From Bacteroidales bacterium (GTDB taxonomy: Bacteria; Bacteroidota; Bacteroidia; Bacteroidales; UBA932): a stretch of 64,000 nt of DNA. The notes beneath the pieces are model-generated. The model searched no databases and was not told where the DNA came from. It saw only the letters and a list, made by a program, of their open reading frames with translations. Below, in pieces: positions 9,257-18,357 of the stretch. Position 1 is the stretch's first letter. Each line of letters opens with the position of its first letter. A program made the position numbers and the translations under genes. Location of the stretch: positions 1 through 64,000 of the forward strand of contig JAFRRA010000006.1 in NCBI GenBank assembly GCA_017428325.1, read 5' to 3'.

Positions 9257-11749
9257 TTAATATTTTTTCAGGATTTCAGCGTGAGGATAATAGTGGCGGA
9301 GGATAGCGTCGTAAGCATAACCCTTTGCACCCATGACGGCGGCGCCTATCTGGCAGAGGCCGACACCGTGGCCCCATCCGGCTCCCACAAGCTCGAAGCC
9401 TGCCGGAACTTCCTCTGACCCCTCCTTGAGCGTCTTGCCCTTTTCATCCAGCCTGTATGCAACAAATGCAGAACTGTAAAGGTGGCTCGGCGACAGGATT
9501 CTTCTAATCTCCAATTCTTTGCCTATTATCATTGTCTTCTTGGTCCCGACAATCTTCAGGCGGATAAGCCTTCCGCTGGTTCCCCTTTCAACCGGAATCA
9601 GGTCCAGGATCTGACCGAAGTCAATGCAGCTCTTGGTGTTTACCAGGTTGGAGATTTCCTCCTGAGTGTATTTCACGTTCCAGCGGTAGAAGTCTGCAGT
9701 CTCCTGGTCGTAGTTGTTCAGTACCTGACTCAGTATCTTGGCATCCTTGGTATTGCAGAATGCATCCGGAGAACTGTGTATCCAGGCAACCGCCTTGCCC
9801 TCGTCCCTGAGGTCCAGGATAGTGGCGGCATCCTTGCCGTATTTTCCCGTCTTGGCTTCTGCCTGAGCGCTTTCCTCGCTGTCGCGGACAACCTCAAGAT
9901 AATCGTGATGAGTATCCTCCCACGCGTTCTCGAACTCCTCCAGCATACCGCCGCAGCACTTGTAGAAGCGGGCATCGCAGATATCTCCCTCGTAGGAAAG
10001 GATCTCTCCCCAGGTCTCGTCAATGGCCTGCTTTACGGCATCCGTGGACGCACGCGTAAGGCCCTGATAGCGCTGGCAGTGGTCGTCTGCGCACACGTCA
10101 AAATTGTTGTGGTCATCCCTGTCGTACCACTTTATGAGTTCCTCGCAATTGTGCTCCGGATTTTCCTTAACGGTGCAGGACGGCTGCTTCTCCTTGTCAG
10201 AATGTTCTATCTGGGCCAGAAGCCAGCTGCGGGAAATCACAGCGTGGGCTTTGAGAAGCTGCATATTGGCCGTAGCGCTCATTTCAGATGAGATAACGCT
10301 TGTAAGATAATCCTCCACGCCAAGAATGTTTATAGGGCAGACCTTGTCGTTCTCAACGATGAACTTGAGGCTTCCCTCGAACATCTGGTCCTCCTTCCTC
10401 TCCCAGTGGAAATTGACTCCGATAACTACATCGCGGAGCCAGAAAGTACCCATATTCTGCTTTCCGTCCGGTTCAAAGAGCAATTCGGAATATGTGTTTC
10501 CCTCAAACAGGAGAGTATTGTCCGGCCCGAGTTCCATAACAAGGTCTCCGGTATAAAGCGGTCCCTTGGCGTTCCTTACCCCGTTTTTCTCTACCAGGCG
10601 GTAATTGCCGTTGAGCGTGAATTTTATACGGTCCGCGTGCATTATTCCCACGCTAACCTGCGGTTGGTTTCTCATCTTTCTTATAAGTTTTTCTTCTATG
10701 TCGTATGAAATTGCAACGTCGTCAAAAATCTTCCTGACGTCCTTAGCCCTTAGCCTCAGCCAGTCATCTTCCACTGGCGTAATCACAAGTCCGCCCATTT
10801 CCACGCAAGCCGGTGAAATGGTGAAATGTTCCGCCCCTTCCGTCGTGTAGCAGAATGGCCTGAGCTCTCCCCTGGCGAACAGCGCTATCCTCCAGATTCC
10901 CGCCTGCCACCAGCAGACGATATTCATCATAGGCTCCCACATTCCCCCTTCGCTGAACTTCTTCATATCCGAAGACACAATGTCGTCCGGATCAAACCGT
11001 CCGTTGCCCCTTCCGGTAAGCGAGGAAAGTATGGAATAAATCTTCCCGATGGCGATGATCGCGTTCTTCACGCTGGCCGCCTCAATGATGAAACTTCCCC
11101 TGGCATAATCCAGCAAGTGAAATATCTTCAGGTAGTTGAAAGACACAGGGCCGTCTTGTCTCAGCGATGGCCCGTAACTCATTATCAACTCCTTCCTGAA
11201 TCTGGAATAATTGGCCTCTATTGGAAGGACACCCTTCTCTCCAGCCTGGAAATGGAAGTGCTCCGGAACGCTGGCTCCGCTGTTGGGGCCGTTGTAGAAC
11301 ACCACAAACTTATTGATCGTCTTGGCGATATTGAGCATATCAGCCATCCTTGTCGAGTCCAGCTCCTGACGGGAGTGGGACTTGCTCTGAATAACAAGAT
11401 GACGCTTGAAAATAGGAAAGGGGTTCACCTGGACAATGTAGTCCGTGGTGACCCCCTGGAACCTGATTCCCATCTGTTCTGCCGGCCGGCCTTCCTTGCA
11501 GAAAAAGCATTGGCGGGCCCTTATGGTTTCCGCATCTATCTTTGCTGTGGAAGACACCATCCTGGAAGGGTTATACTGAACCTTGATCTCCACGCCCTTT
11601 ACCTGGTTCTCGTCGAGAGGGAAAGACTTCAGCTTCACACCTTCCAGAGCCGCGTAATTGTCCCTAGCAAGAGGCCATCTCTGAAGCTGGTCCTTAAAGA
11701 GACGGTCCACGGCCGCCTGGTTGAGCACTATGTTGTCAAAGGATTTCAA
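9257..11749 (-). CDS. DUF4922 domain fused to SpoIID/LytB domain
   Basis: The 830-residue product joins two recognisable parts. Residues about 30-320 are DUF4922, with a HIT/GalT-like look: ARQCFFCKEGRP, PFPIFKRHLVIQSKSH, and a histidine motif in PEHFHFQAGEKG. The second half (about 440-830) is a SpoIID/LytB domain, with HAVISRSWLL, a C-H-x-x-Y-like segment (CADDHCQRYQG), and the end motif GAGWGHGVGLCQIGA. SpoIID domains cleave or help cleave peptidoglycan glycan strands. No signal peptide is visible, which is odd for a wall enzyme. It ends 12 bp before ampG and starts 3 bp after the GT2 gene stop. Confidence 0.88.
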   Translation of the reverse strand: MKSFDNIVLNQAAVDRLFKDQLQRWPLARDNYAALEGVKLKSFPLDENQVKGVEIKVQYNPSRMVSSTAKIDAETIRARQCFFCKEGRPAEQMGIRFQGVTTDYIVQVNPFPIFKRHLVIQSKSHSRQELDSTRMADMLNIAKTINKFVVFYNGPNSGASVPEHFHFQAGEKGVLPIEANYSRFRKELIMSYGPSLRQDGPVSFNYLKIFHLLDYARGSFIIEAASVKNAIIAIGKIYSILSSLTGRGNGRFDPDDIVSSDMKKFSEGGMWEPMMNIVCWWQAGIWRIALFARGELRPFCYTTEGAEHFTISPACVEMGGLVITPVEDDWLRLRAKDVRKIFDDVAISYDIEEKLIRKMRNQPQVSVGIMHADRIKFTLNGNYRLVEKNGVRNAKGPLYTGDLVMELGPDNTLLFEGNTYSELLFEPDGKQNMGTFWLRDVVIGVNFHWERKEDQMFEGSLKFIVENDKVCPINILGVEDYLTSVISSEMSATANMQLLKAHAVISRSWLLAQIEHSDKEKQPSCTVKENPEHNCEELIKWYDRDDHNNFDVCADDHCQRYQGLTRASTDAVKQAIDETWGEILSYEGDICDARFYKCCGGMLEEFENAWEDTHHDYLEVVRDSEESAQAEAKTGKYGKDAATILDLRDEGKAVAWIHSSPDAFCNTKDAKILSQVLNNYDQETADFYRWNVKYTQEEISNLVNTKSCIDFGQILDLIPVERGTSGRLIRLKIVGTKKTMIIGKELEIRRILSPSHLYSSAFVAYRLDEKGKTLKEGSEEVPAGFELVGAGWGHGVGLCQIGAAVMGAKGYAYDAILRHYYPHAEILKKY

Positions 11750-11752
11750 ACT

Positions 11753-13186
11753 TTATTTCTTCTTGGCGTTGAGTGCAATGCGTGCCTCAAGCTCCCAAGT
11801 GCGGATTCTGTCCTTGTATGTGTTGTTGGTATTCTCCTTCTCCACGCTCAGCGATGCATCGGAGTTCTCGTCGTGGCGGCGGCAGAAGTAAAGCACATCG
11901 TAGATACGGCCGATCTGATAGCGGCGGCTGATTGCCAATCCTACAGCATAGTCCTCTCCGTAATTCACGTTAGGGAACATCACCTTCCTTGCAACCGGAG
12001 TGAAGAATGCCCTTGGAGCTCCCAGTCCATTGATGCGGAGGGCATTGTTCCTTCCGTTCTCAGGAGTCCACTCGCGGTGGTCAACCTTTCCTGGAGGCAG
12101 CATCTTCAGGTTAATGTCGGTGAGCATGTATGAACCGATTACCATAGCGCACTTCTGTGCATAGAATGCATCCACAACTTTTTGTAGAGTATTCTCGTCT
12201 GAATATACATCGTCTGAATCGAGCTGAACGGCAAACTTTCCGCACTTAGGATGGTTCAGGGCCATATTCCAGGCACCGCCTACTCCGATATCCTTCCTGG
12301 TTGGAATCACGTGAACCAGCCTCTTGTCCTTGATGGACTTGATAGCCTCGGTTGTTCCGTCCCAGGAGTGGCATCTCGGACCGTTCTCCACAACGATAAC
12401 GTTGAACTTGAAGTTTGTCTTCTGTGCAAGAGCGCTGAGGATAGCGTCCTTGATGGTCTTTACCCTGTTCAGTACAGGAATCACAACTGAAGCCTCATAT
12501 TCGAACTTCTCCCTTCCGAAAGGAACCTTTGGGAATACAGGAGCCAGATAACCTCCGATATCCTTCAGATGCTGGGTGCAGGCCTTCTCCATCTCAACCT
12601 GAACCTCACGGTTGCGAGGGTCTACATAGTCGAACAGTTTCTCGCCGGTCTTGCGGGTATCTTCCTCAATCTCAGAGTACAGGTATTCGTTTACATGAAC
12701 CAGGCGTCCCTTCTGGCTAACCTTCAAACGAAGGTCGTAGAGAGCGGCAAACTTGTAGTCCACCTTCATCTTCTTAACGGCGGCCTTCAGCGCGGAAGCC
12801 TTGTACAGCAGCACGGAACCAAAGTCGAAGTCATTTCTCAGACTTCCGAACTGGTAATCTATCACAGGCTTGTTGGTCCTTTCCCCGTTCATGAAAGCAT
12901 AGTGGTCTGCATAAATCATCGCTGCGCCAGTTGCATCGGCGACCTCCACCATTCTCTCCAGAGCCAGATATCCAAGGCTCAAGGTTGTCTGCTTGGTGTA
13001 AATCAGCACAAAGTCACAGTCGCTCTGAGCGGCAATCTTTCTCATCGTTGAAGTCATCGCCATCGGCTCCTTCTTTGCGTCGAGAGTAATAATCTTGTTA
13101 ACCAGAGCGCTTTCCTTGAGGCTCTTCACAGTCTTTTCCACCTGCTTCTTTGAGGTGAAAGGAACAAAGCAATTGATCTTAGTCAT
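11753..13186 (-). CDS. Family 2 glycosyltransferase (GT-A fold)
   Basis: The 477-residue protein has a central GT2 domain (about residues 215-400). It contains ASVVIPVLNRVKTIKDAILS, VIVVENGPR, a GVGGAWNMAL region, and the metal-binding D-x-D motif in QLDSDDVYSDENT. The acceptor is unknown. The N-terminal 200 residues also look like a second, degenerate GT-A unit (FVPFTSKKQVEKTVKSLKES). The ATG at 13186 begins at the domain boundary; an upstream ATG at 13225 is the alternative. A -7-like box TATCTTTG lies at 13230-13237 on the minus strand. It is the first gene of the wall-recycling operon. Confidence 0.88.
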   Translation of the reverse strand: MTKINCFVPFTSKKQVEKTVKSLKESALVNKIITLDAKKEPMAMTSTMRKIAAQSDCDFVLIYTKQTTLSLGYLALERMVEVADATGAAMIYADHYAFMNGERTNKPVIDYQFGSLRNDFDFGSVLLYKASALKAAVKKMKVDYKFAALYDLRLKVSQKGRLVHVNEYLYSEIEEDTRKTGEKLFDYVDPRNREVQVEMEKACTQHLKDIGGYLAPVFPKVPFGREKFEYEASVVIPVLNRVKTIKDAILSALAQKTNFKFNVIVVENGPRCHSWDGTTEAIKSIKDKRLVHVIPTRKDIGVGGAWNMALNHPKCGKFAVQLDSDDVYSDENTLQKVVDAFYAQKCAMVIGSYMLTDINLKMLPPGKVDHREWTPENGRNNALRINGLGAPRAFFTPVARKVMFPNVNYGEDYAVGLAISRRYQIGRIYDVLYFCRRHDENSDASLSVEKENTNNTYKDRIRTWELEARIALNAKKK

Positions 13187-13310
13187 AATATCTGTCGTAT
13201 AATAATTATTTCGCTTTTTGAACAAAGTTCAAAGATAGTGCAAATAGAGAGCAAATAAGCTTGCTTAATTGCCGAAATGCAGCCTATCTTGGAAAACTTT
13301 CAAAGATAAG

Positions 13311-13353
13311 AAAAAAAAGAGGCCAACCCAAGTCTGTTGGCCTCCCTTTTTGT
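13311..13353. terminator. Bidirectional rho-independent terminator
   Basis: GAGGCCAAC (13319-13327) pairs with GTTGGCCTC (13336-13344), with A8 on the left and T5 on the right. It lies downstream of the porin gene, whose minus-strand transcript ends here, and upstream of the GT2 operon promoter, so it insulates the two units. Confidence 0.85.
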
Positions 13354-13377
13354 CGTAAGCAATATCTTCAGAAATAA

Positions 13378-14487
13378 CTAGAACTTGACAGTCAGCTGAA
13401 CATAAACACAGTTCTTGTCCTGGAAACCACCGTTAAGTTGCTTGAATGTGTAATTGAGCTTGAGGTCAACATTCTTAAGCGGAGCGTAAGTTATACCTGC
13501 GGTATAGTCCATCTCGTTGATTTTCTTGGAGTCAAGATCCTCATCAATATAATCGTAACGTGCAACCAGCCTCCAGTGGTCGTTAAGGATAGCTCCGGCT
13601 GCAAAGTATCCGCCTGCACTGTTTATGCTTCCCGGAATGTTGTGTGTCTTTCCGCCAATAATCTCAGCTCTTGCAAATCCCCAATAGTCGGTATATGAGA
13701 AGCCGCCGCCATAGCGGTACATCTTCAGATACTTGTTCACATCCTGAGGCTCAAGCTTCTGGGTTGCATCGTTGAATGTAGGATAAGCACCCTCGCCTCT
13801 CTGGAAATAACCGAAGAGGGAAAGAGGCTTCACCGGAGTAACGATAAGCCTTCCGACAATGTCCTTGCTCTTGTTATTGTCTGTGGTGTTGAGCTTGTAG
13901 CCGTTGAATATTGCCAGCTCGTAGTTGATTATGCTGAATCCGTCTCTGTGGAGAGCGCTTCCAAGGAACTCGAATCCGAGGTCACGGCCGGAAGCGGACA
14001 GTCCGCAGATATCCTGGTCGCTCATCCTTGCAAGCCTCTGGACTGCTAGAGAGTAGTTAACGAACTCCAATGTGGTAGGACTTCTCATGGAATTCTCCCA
14101 AGTGAGCGGGCTCTTGAACTGTCCGAACTTCATTCCGAACTCTTTCACCGGCATATAGGTCGTGAACGCGTCTATAACCTTTGGGCTTCCGGCAAAAGCA
14201 AACTGAATCTTGTAGTCAACCGTTCCGTAATCTCCCTTGTAAAGATTTCCGAAAAGGCTAAGGTTAACATTCTTTAGCTTGAAAGTGGAAGTCCCGACAT
14301 CATTCCAGTCGTATCCGCCAATTACATATCCGCTCACGGAAACATATCTGTTGATCTTATTCCAGTCTACAGACTTCTTTTCCAGGGAAGCCACCCTCTC
14401 CTCAAGGGTCTTGGTATCAGTTTCATTCTGTGCAAAAGCGGCCGCACCAATCATCAGGGCCACAGCGGCCAAAAGCAGTTTTCTCAT
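13378..14487 (-). CDS. Outer-membrane porin, OprP/OprO-like
   Basis: The 369-residue protein has a signal peptide (MRKLLLAAVALMIGAAAFAQ), then a short predicted coiled coil (TLEERVASLEKKSVDW), then an antiparallel beta-strand pattern to a terminal Phe (VYVQLTVKF), the usual outer-membrane-barrel C-terminal signature. Segments such as FGQFKSPLTWEN and GRDLGFEFLG are typical of phosphate-selective porin O/P family proteins in Bacteroidetes. The substrate is not evident. It is monocistronic with a terminator behind it. Bases 14488-14576 hold an upstream -7-like box TATCTTTG (14534-14541). Confidence 0.85.
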   Translation of the reverse strand: MRKLLLAAVALMIGAAAFAQNETDTKTLEERVASLEKKSVDWNKINRYVSVSGYVIGGYDWNDVGTSTFKLKNVNLSLFGNLYKGDYGTVDYKIQFAFAGSPKVIDAFTTYMPVKEFGMKFGQFKSPLTWENSMRSPTTLEFVNYSLAVQRLARMSDQDICGLSASGRDLGFEFLGSALHRDGFSIINYELAIFNGYKLNTTDNNKSKDIVGRLIVTPVKPLSLFGYFQRGEGAYPTFNDATQKLEPQDVNKYLKMYRYGGGFSYTDYWGFARAEIIGGKTHNIPGSINSAGGYFAAGAILNDHWRLVARYDYIDEDLDSKKINEMDYTAGITYAPLKNVDLKLNYTFKQLNGGFQDKNCVYVQLTVKF

Positions 14488-14576
14488 AGGTATCTAATTA
14501 ATTATTCTCAGCGATGAATTTTACTAATCCTTGCAAAGATATATAAAAAACCGAATAGTACGATATTTTACTATTC

Positions 14577-15545
14577 TTACTCCTCCTCGTCGCCACTGTA
14601 ATCCGGAAGGATTCCCTCTTCCATTGTATTCTGGAACTCCTCTTCTGAAGGATAGTAAACGGAAATCTTCCTCTTCAGATTGTCCCAGGAACGGAAATCA
14701 AACTGAATCTCCCCTATGTCTTTTATGTACAGAGAAATCCATCTCTCTTCCGGTTTAAGCTGTTTCCTCTCGAAATCAAAACCTGCACTCAGGTTCAAAC
14801 TGAGTTGAGGACAGGTTTCCGTTTCTTTTGTCAAGAAATACCAGTCGTATCCTTCAGAATAGACATTTTCCCTGTCGGAGAGAGGAATCATCTCAAGAGT
14901 GGTGGTTTTCTCCCCATCGCTGAAGCTGATTGTATTGTCCTTTATCACAACCCGCTTTACACCAGATATGAAGCCCGGCACTTTGGCCGAATCAACCTGG
15001 TATCCATAATAGAACCTTGTGTTTTCCATAACAAGCTCCGGGAAAGGCTTGGACTCCGGATAATTGGCAAACAGCCTCCTTGGAATCTCAGGTTCGTTCA
15101 GGATGCGGCAATACGTAGAGTTTTCCCCGTTATGCAATATTAGACGGTCGTAATCCCACTTGCTCTTTTCTCCGTAAAGATCCGTCATATACATATCAAT
15201 GGAAATCGTATCGCAAGGCGGACAGTCGCTCCCCTTCCCGGAAACGACAAAGTTCCAGACATAATCCATTATGTCGATACTCTCGAAACTCTTCTCCTTG
15301 TCTATGACGTAAGTATGTGGAACGCTGTCCCTTACAACAACAATACTGTCCGGGAAAACTGTCGCCGACAAAGAAACAGGATTATCGGTATATACCGTTT
15401 CCATCTGCAGGTCTATACCTTTCTGAGTTGGAATATTATTCTGCACCTCATTTCCGTTATTCTGCCCGCCACGGCAGGAAGACACTGCCAAAGCCAGTCC
15501 GGCAATAGCCGCCAGGCCCGTTAAAGAACACAACGCGTTTTTCAT
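14577..15545 (-). CDS. Hypothetical lipoprotein
   Basis: The 322-residue product has a lipoprotein signal (MKNALCSLTGLAAIAG...) ending in the lipobox AVSSC, so it is probably anchored in the outer membrane. The mature part has no family I recognise. It alternates short beta-like segments with acidic stretches and ends in an acidic tail (DYSGDEEE). An ATG two codons upstream (15551) is an equal candidate start. It shares orientation with the next upstream small lipoprotein gene (38 bp apart), so the two may be co-transcribed. Confidence 0.75.
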   Translation of the reverse strand: MKNALCSLTGLAAIAGLALAVSSCRGGQNNGNEVQNNIPTQKGIDLQMETVYTDNPVSLSATVFPDSIVVVRDSVPHTYVIDKEKSFESIDIMDYVWNFVVSGKGSDCPPCDTISIDMYMTDLYGEKSKWDYDRLILHNGENSTYCRILNEPEIPRRLFANYPESKPFPELVMENTRFYYGYQVDSAKVPGFISGVKRVVIKDNTISFSDGEKTTTLEMIPLSDRENVYSEGYDWYFLTKETETCPQLSLNLSAGFDFERKQLKPEERWISLYIKDIGEIQFDFRSWDNLKRKISVYYPSEEEFQNTMEEGILPDYSGDEEE

Positions 15546-15582
15546 AATCATATGGGATTTGTCAAATTATTATTGCAAGCAA

Positions 15583-15978
15583 TTATTGTTTATAGAAAAC
15601 CTCACCGGATGAGTCTTTAATTGTTCCGGCAGGGCCGTTCACATACAGGTAAATCTCTCCCGTATAAGGAGAAAAGGCCTGTACAGTTGCTTTCTCGGAA
15701 GTAAAGTAAGGGATTGTAAACGCTCCAGTCAAAGGTGTGCCGTTTGAATAAATGCCATCCTCCTTGAACCTGATGGTCATGTCTTTGCTTTTGAACCTGT
15801 TCGTCATCAGAAAGATCCTCACGTCATACTCGCTGCCGAATGTCTTTCCTTTTGGCTTTTCTTCCCTGACTTTCTGCACAGCATCTTTCCCCTTGGGCTT
15901 GGAACCCTTGGAACCACACCCTCCGGCAATCAGAGCCACAAGCATCAGACAAACAAGAGCAAAAGAAATCTTTCTCAT
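15583..15978 (-). CDS. Small hypothetical lipoprotein
   Basis: The 131-residue product has a signal peptide and lipobox (LIAGGC), then a Lys-rich linker (SKGSKPKGKDAVQKVREEKP) and a compact beta-rich domain of about 85 residues. I recognise no family. It lies directly upstream of another lipoprotein gene in the same direction. A -7-like box TATCTTTG (16006-16013, minus strand) lies 28 bp upstream of the start. This is the last core gene before the accessory region. Confidence 0.75.
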   Translation of the reverse strand: MRKISFALVCLMLVALIAGGCGSKGSKPKGKDAVQKVREEKPKGKTFGSEYDVRIFLMTNRFKSKDMTIRFKEDGIYSNGTPLTGAFTIPYFTSEKATVQAFSPYTGEIYLYVNGPAGTIKDSSGEVFYKQ

Positions 15979-16067
15979 ACGTTCAAGTTTTTAATCAACC
16001 GTTAACAAAGATAACAAATCCCTAAATAAGATTAAACCATTCTTTTGCAAAGAACAAGGTATTATTG

Positions 16068-16652
16068 TCACAACAAATCTGTCAGTATTCCCAAAGCCAA
16101 CGCTTCCTCTGCTGTCAAGAACCAGTCTTTCTTCTTTTGAATGACTTCGTTCAGTTGCTCCTCCGTCACCTTTGTCTTGGACTTGATGATGTTGAAGAGA
16201 ATTTCATTGATACGAGAGGCTTCTGCTACGGTATCCTCCATCTCCCTAAGTGTGCCCAAAGAGAGGCCGGAAACTTGGTGAATCATAAATGTTGTGTTCC
16301 GGTACGCTTTCCGCACCGAAGCACCTAAGGCGACTATGACACCCATCGACATAATCTTCCCCGTGCAGATGACCTCAACCGGGGTTTTTGATGATTCAAT
16401 TACATCGTGAAGGGCCATACCGTCATAGCAGGCCCCACCATAGGTGGAGAGAAAGAACTCAATTGGAGTCAACTTTGCCGGCGAAGGATCTTGATTGTTT
16501 TCTATAGCCCATTGCCGGCATTTCTTTAGGTAATCCTGGTCGGAGATGTTGATTCTGACGATTTCCTTGATAGCGCTTTCCACAGTTGCGCTTTTAAACT
16601 CACCGAAGAATGTGAGCACTTTGTCCTTGGGTTCCAGTTGATTAATTTCCAT
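16068..16652 (-). CDS. ClpP-like serine protease (island 1)
   Basis: The 194-residue product is a ClpP/crotonase-fold protease with the full triad: Ser102 in KIMSMGVIV, His125 in MIHQV, and Asp176 in KKKDWFLTAEEA. The STYGGACYDGMALHDVI segment matches the ClpP oxyanion/handle region. Length fits ClpP (190-210), but the sequence is divergent from housekeeping ClpP and no Clp ATPase gene is adjacent. The ATG at 16652 is chosen because the promoter -7 box (16675-16682) lies inside the longer ORF. It is divergent from the WYL regulator and shares its promoter element. Bacterial relatives occur in phage-like or defence contexts; the role here is inferred. Confidence 0.85.
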   Translation of the reverse strand: MEINQLEPKDKVLTFFGEFKSATVESAIKEIVRINISDQDYLKKCRQWAIENNQDPSPAKLTPIEFFLSTYGGACYDGMALHDVIESSKTPVEVICTGKIMSMGVIVALGASVRKAYRNTTFMIHQVSGLSLGTLREMEDTVAEASRINEILFNIIKSKTKVTEEQLNEVIQKKKDWFLTAEEALALGILTDLL

Positions 16653-16674
16653 AATCTTATACTTTTTCTCGCAA

Positions 16675-16708
16675 CAAAGGTATTGGCGGCTTCGGCAAGA
16701 TTCCGGCA
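16675..16708 (-). promoter_or_regulatory. Island-1 regulon promoter, site 1 (ClpP-like gene)
   Basis: On the minus strand TGCCGGAATCTTGCCGAAG (16690-16708) is followed by a 7-bp spacer and TACCTTTG (16675-16682), a perfect -7 box. The predicted transcript starts near 16668, 16 nt before the ATG. The same element with the same 7-bp spacing occurs at three other island promoters. It covers the place where a -33 box would be, so it is likely a regulator-binding or alternative promoter element. Confidence 0.75.
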
Positions 16709-16728
16709 AATGCTCTTTTCTGACATTC

Positions 16729-16762
16729 TGCCATTATTTTGCCGAAGATATTGCTAAATTTG
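16729..16762 (+). promoter_or_regulatory. Island-1 regulon promoter, site 2 (WYL operon)
   Basis: TGCCATTATTTTGCCGAAG (16729-16747) is followed by 7 bp and TAAATTTG (16755-16762). The start codon of the WYL gene (16772) is only about 3 nt past the predicted transcription start, so the mRNA is nearly leaderless. No TTTG lies at the normal 19-bp spacing. The position suggests that the WYL gene is controlled by the same factor as its neighbours, possibly by itself. Confidence 0.75.
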
Positions 16763-16771
16763 TACTCAGTT

Positions 16772-17680
16772 ATGGCAAAGAACTATTTCAAATCTTACAT
16801 CTGGCTGCTGGAAACTCTCCAGAGCCGCGGGCCACTGACATTGGCTCAGATCAGGGAACTTTGGCAGCGTAGTTCAGTAAACGAGTTTGGCAATGACCTT
16901 CCTGCACGCACGTTCGCCAATCATATTGCTTCTATCGGTGACATCTTCGGAATCGACATTGTCTGCGACCGCCGGGACAACACCTATAGCATAGAAAACA
17001 ATGAGGATATGGATGGACAAGGAATACGTTCTTGGATGCTGGATGCGCTCAGTCTGAACTCCCTCCTCAACGAGAGTGCTGGCATGAAAGACAGAATCTT
17101 CTTTGAGAATGTCCCGTCCAGCCATCAGTTCCTGACAACCATTATTCAGGCAATCCGGGACAACCGTAAACTGAAGGTTCGCTACCAGGGTTACCGGATG
17201 GACCAGGAACGGACATTTGAACTTGATCCGTATTTCATCCGTGAATTCAAGCGCCGCTGGTATCTGTACGGCCACAAGGATTACGACAAAGACACCAAAC
17301 CGCACATGTACGCCCTTGACAGGATGATGGAAGTAGAAATTCTTCCCGATACTTTTAAGATGCCGGAAGGTCTGGATGCCAAGGCCTGGTTCCAATCTCT
17401 CTATGGTGTTCGAAAGTATGATGATATGAAACCCCAGCAAGTCCTCCTGAAGGTCTATGGCAAGCAGGTTCGCTATTTCCGTTCCCTTCCTCTCCACAGT
17501 TCCCAGGAAGAAATTGAGACCCACAAAGGTTACAGTGTTTTCGCCTACAATCTGGCTCCGGACTATGACTTCAAACAAGATATTCTTTCGTTTGGGGATA
17601 CCGTGGAAGTCCTAGAACCTCTCTCGTTGAGAAACTCAATAGCAGAAACTGTGAAAATGTTAAACGATAGATATAACTGA
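16772..17680 (+). CDS. WYL-domain transcriptional regulator
   Basis: The 302-residue protein has an N-terminal helix-turn-helix-like region (about 10-75: a GPLTLAQIRELWQRS segment and an RTFANHIASIGDIFGI segment). A WYL domain follows (about 125-200: KLKVRYQGYR, then FIREFKRRWYLYGH with the signature W-Y-L at 163-165), and then a WCX-like C-terminal extension. WYL proteins sense ligands, often nucleic-acid-related, and commonly control defence genes. The ATG at 16772 fits the promoter; an earlier ATG at 16739 lies inside the 19-bp element. It heads an operon with two nuclease-like genes (gaps of 7 bp each). Confidence 0.9.
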   Translation: MAKNYFKSYIWLLETLQSRGPLTLAQIRELWQRSSVNEFGNDLPARTFANHIASIGDIFGIDIVCDRRDNTYSIENNEDMDGQGIRSWMLDALSLNSLLNESAGMKDRIFFENVPSSHQFLTTIIQAIRDNRKLKVRYQGYRMDQERTFELDPYFIREFKRRWYLYGHKDYDKDTKPHMYALDRMMEVEILPDTFKMPEGLDAKAWFQSLYGVRKYDDMKPQQVLLKVYGKQVRYFRSLPLHSSQEEIETHKGYSVFAYNLAPDYDFKQDILSFGDTVEVLEPLSLRNSIAETVKMLNDRYN

Positions 17681-17687
17681 ATTACCT

Positions 17688-18350
17688 ATGGAAAAAAGTG
17701 TTAAAGAACGAATCATTGACATACTGGATAACACCTTTAAGATTCTTGATAACTGTTATAAGAATAACGGAGAAGCACTCGGAAAAGCAGACTACAATGC
17801 CTCTGGAAGCAGGATTATTTTCCCATGTTATAGTGATGGGGAACGACGTATCAGTGAACAGGAATTAAGATTTGTCTTTGTCGAACAGCTCCTTAAATAC
17901 TGCAAGGATAAAAAGTGGGATGCATATTATTCCGTTGAAACACCTACTGAATGGAAATACAGATTCTCCGGAGAGCAAAAACCACACAAAACGAAAGATG
18001 GCCAATCTGCTATGGTGGATGTCTGTATCCATGATAAGAACGGGAAACGCCTTTGTTTGATTGAATTCAAGGCTGGAAACCCCGACAAATTCTGCTATGT
18101 GAAAGATTTGGTAAAACTATATGAAGAAGGAAGACTCGGGTTCTTTGTGCAATTGTTAGAAAGCCAAAACAGTGGAACACAGGAGAGTATTGAATCCGAA
18201 ATCAAGGAAGATATAAAAGACTTGAATTATATTTGTCATACTCTTCCTTCTGAAAAATGTAATTCAAAATATCACAGAACAGAGTATTTGTCAAAAGATA
18301 GAATTGCAAAAGAATGGTGGAAACAGTGGATAATAACAATTGAAAACTGA
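17688..18350 (+). CDS. PD-(D/E)XK-like nuclease A
   Basis: The 220-residue protein shows a restriction-fold signature. There is an early helix with Glu (RRISEQELRFVFVEQLL, E59/E66), Asp111 in AMVDVCI, and E126-x-K128 in CLIEFKAGN. This is the D...ExK arrangement of PD-(D/E)XK nucleases. The rest is unrecognised. The start is 7 bp after the WYL gene, so it is translated from the same mRNA. The next gene also encodes a D...ExK protein, and the two could work as a pair. It is a nuclease by motif only; the target (DNA or RNA) is unknown. Confidence 0.72.
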   Translation: MEKSVKERIIDILDNTFKILDNCYKNNGEALGKADYNASGSRIIFPCYSDGERRISEQELRFVFVEQLLKYCKDKKWDAYYSVETPTEWKYRFSGEQKPHKTKDGQSAMVDVCIHDKNGKRLCLIEFKAGNPDKFCYVKDLVKLYEEGRLGFFVQLLESQNSGTQESIESEIKEDIKDLNYICHTLPSEKCNSKYHRTEYLSKDRIAKEWWKQWIITIEN

Positions 18351-18357
18351 ATAGAAT

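Noticed and set aside
13230..13256. Full -33/-7 promoter before the GT2 gene
   Set aside because: The -7 box TATCTTTG fits, but the nearest TTTG is 14 bp away instead of 19-20, so only a partial promoter is claimed.
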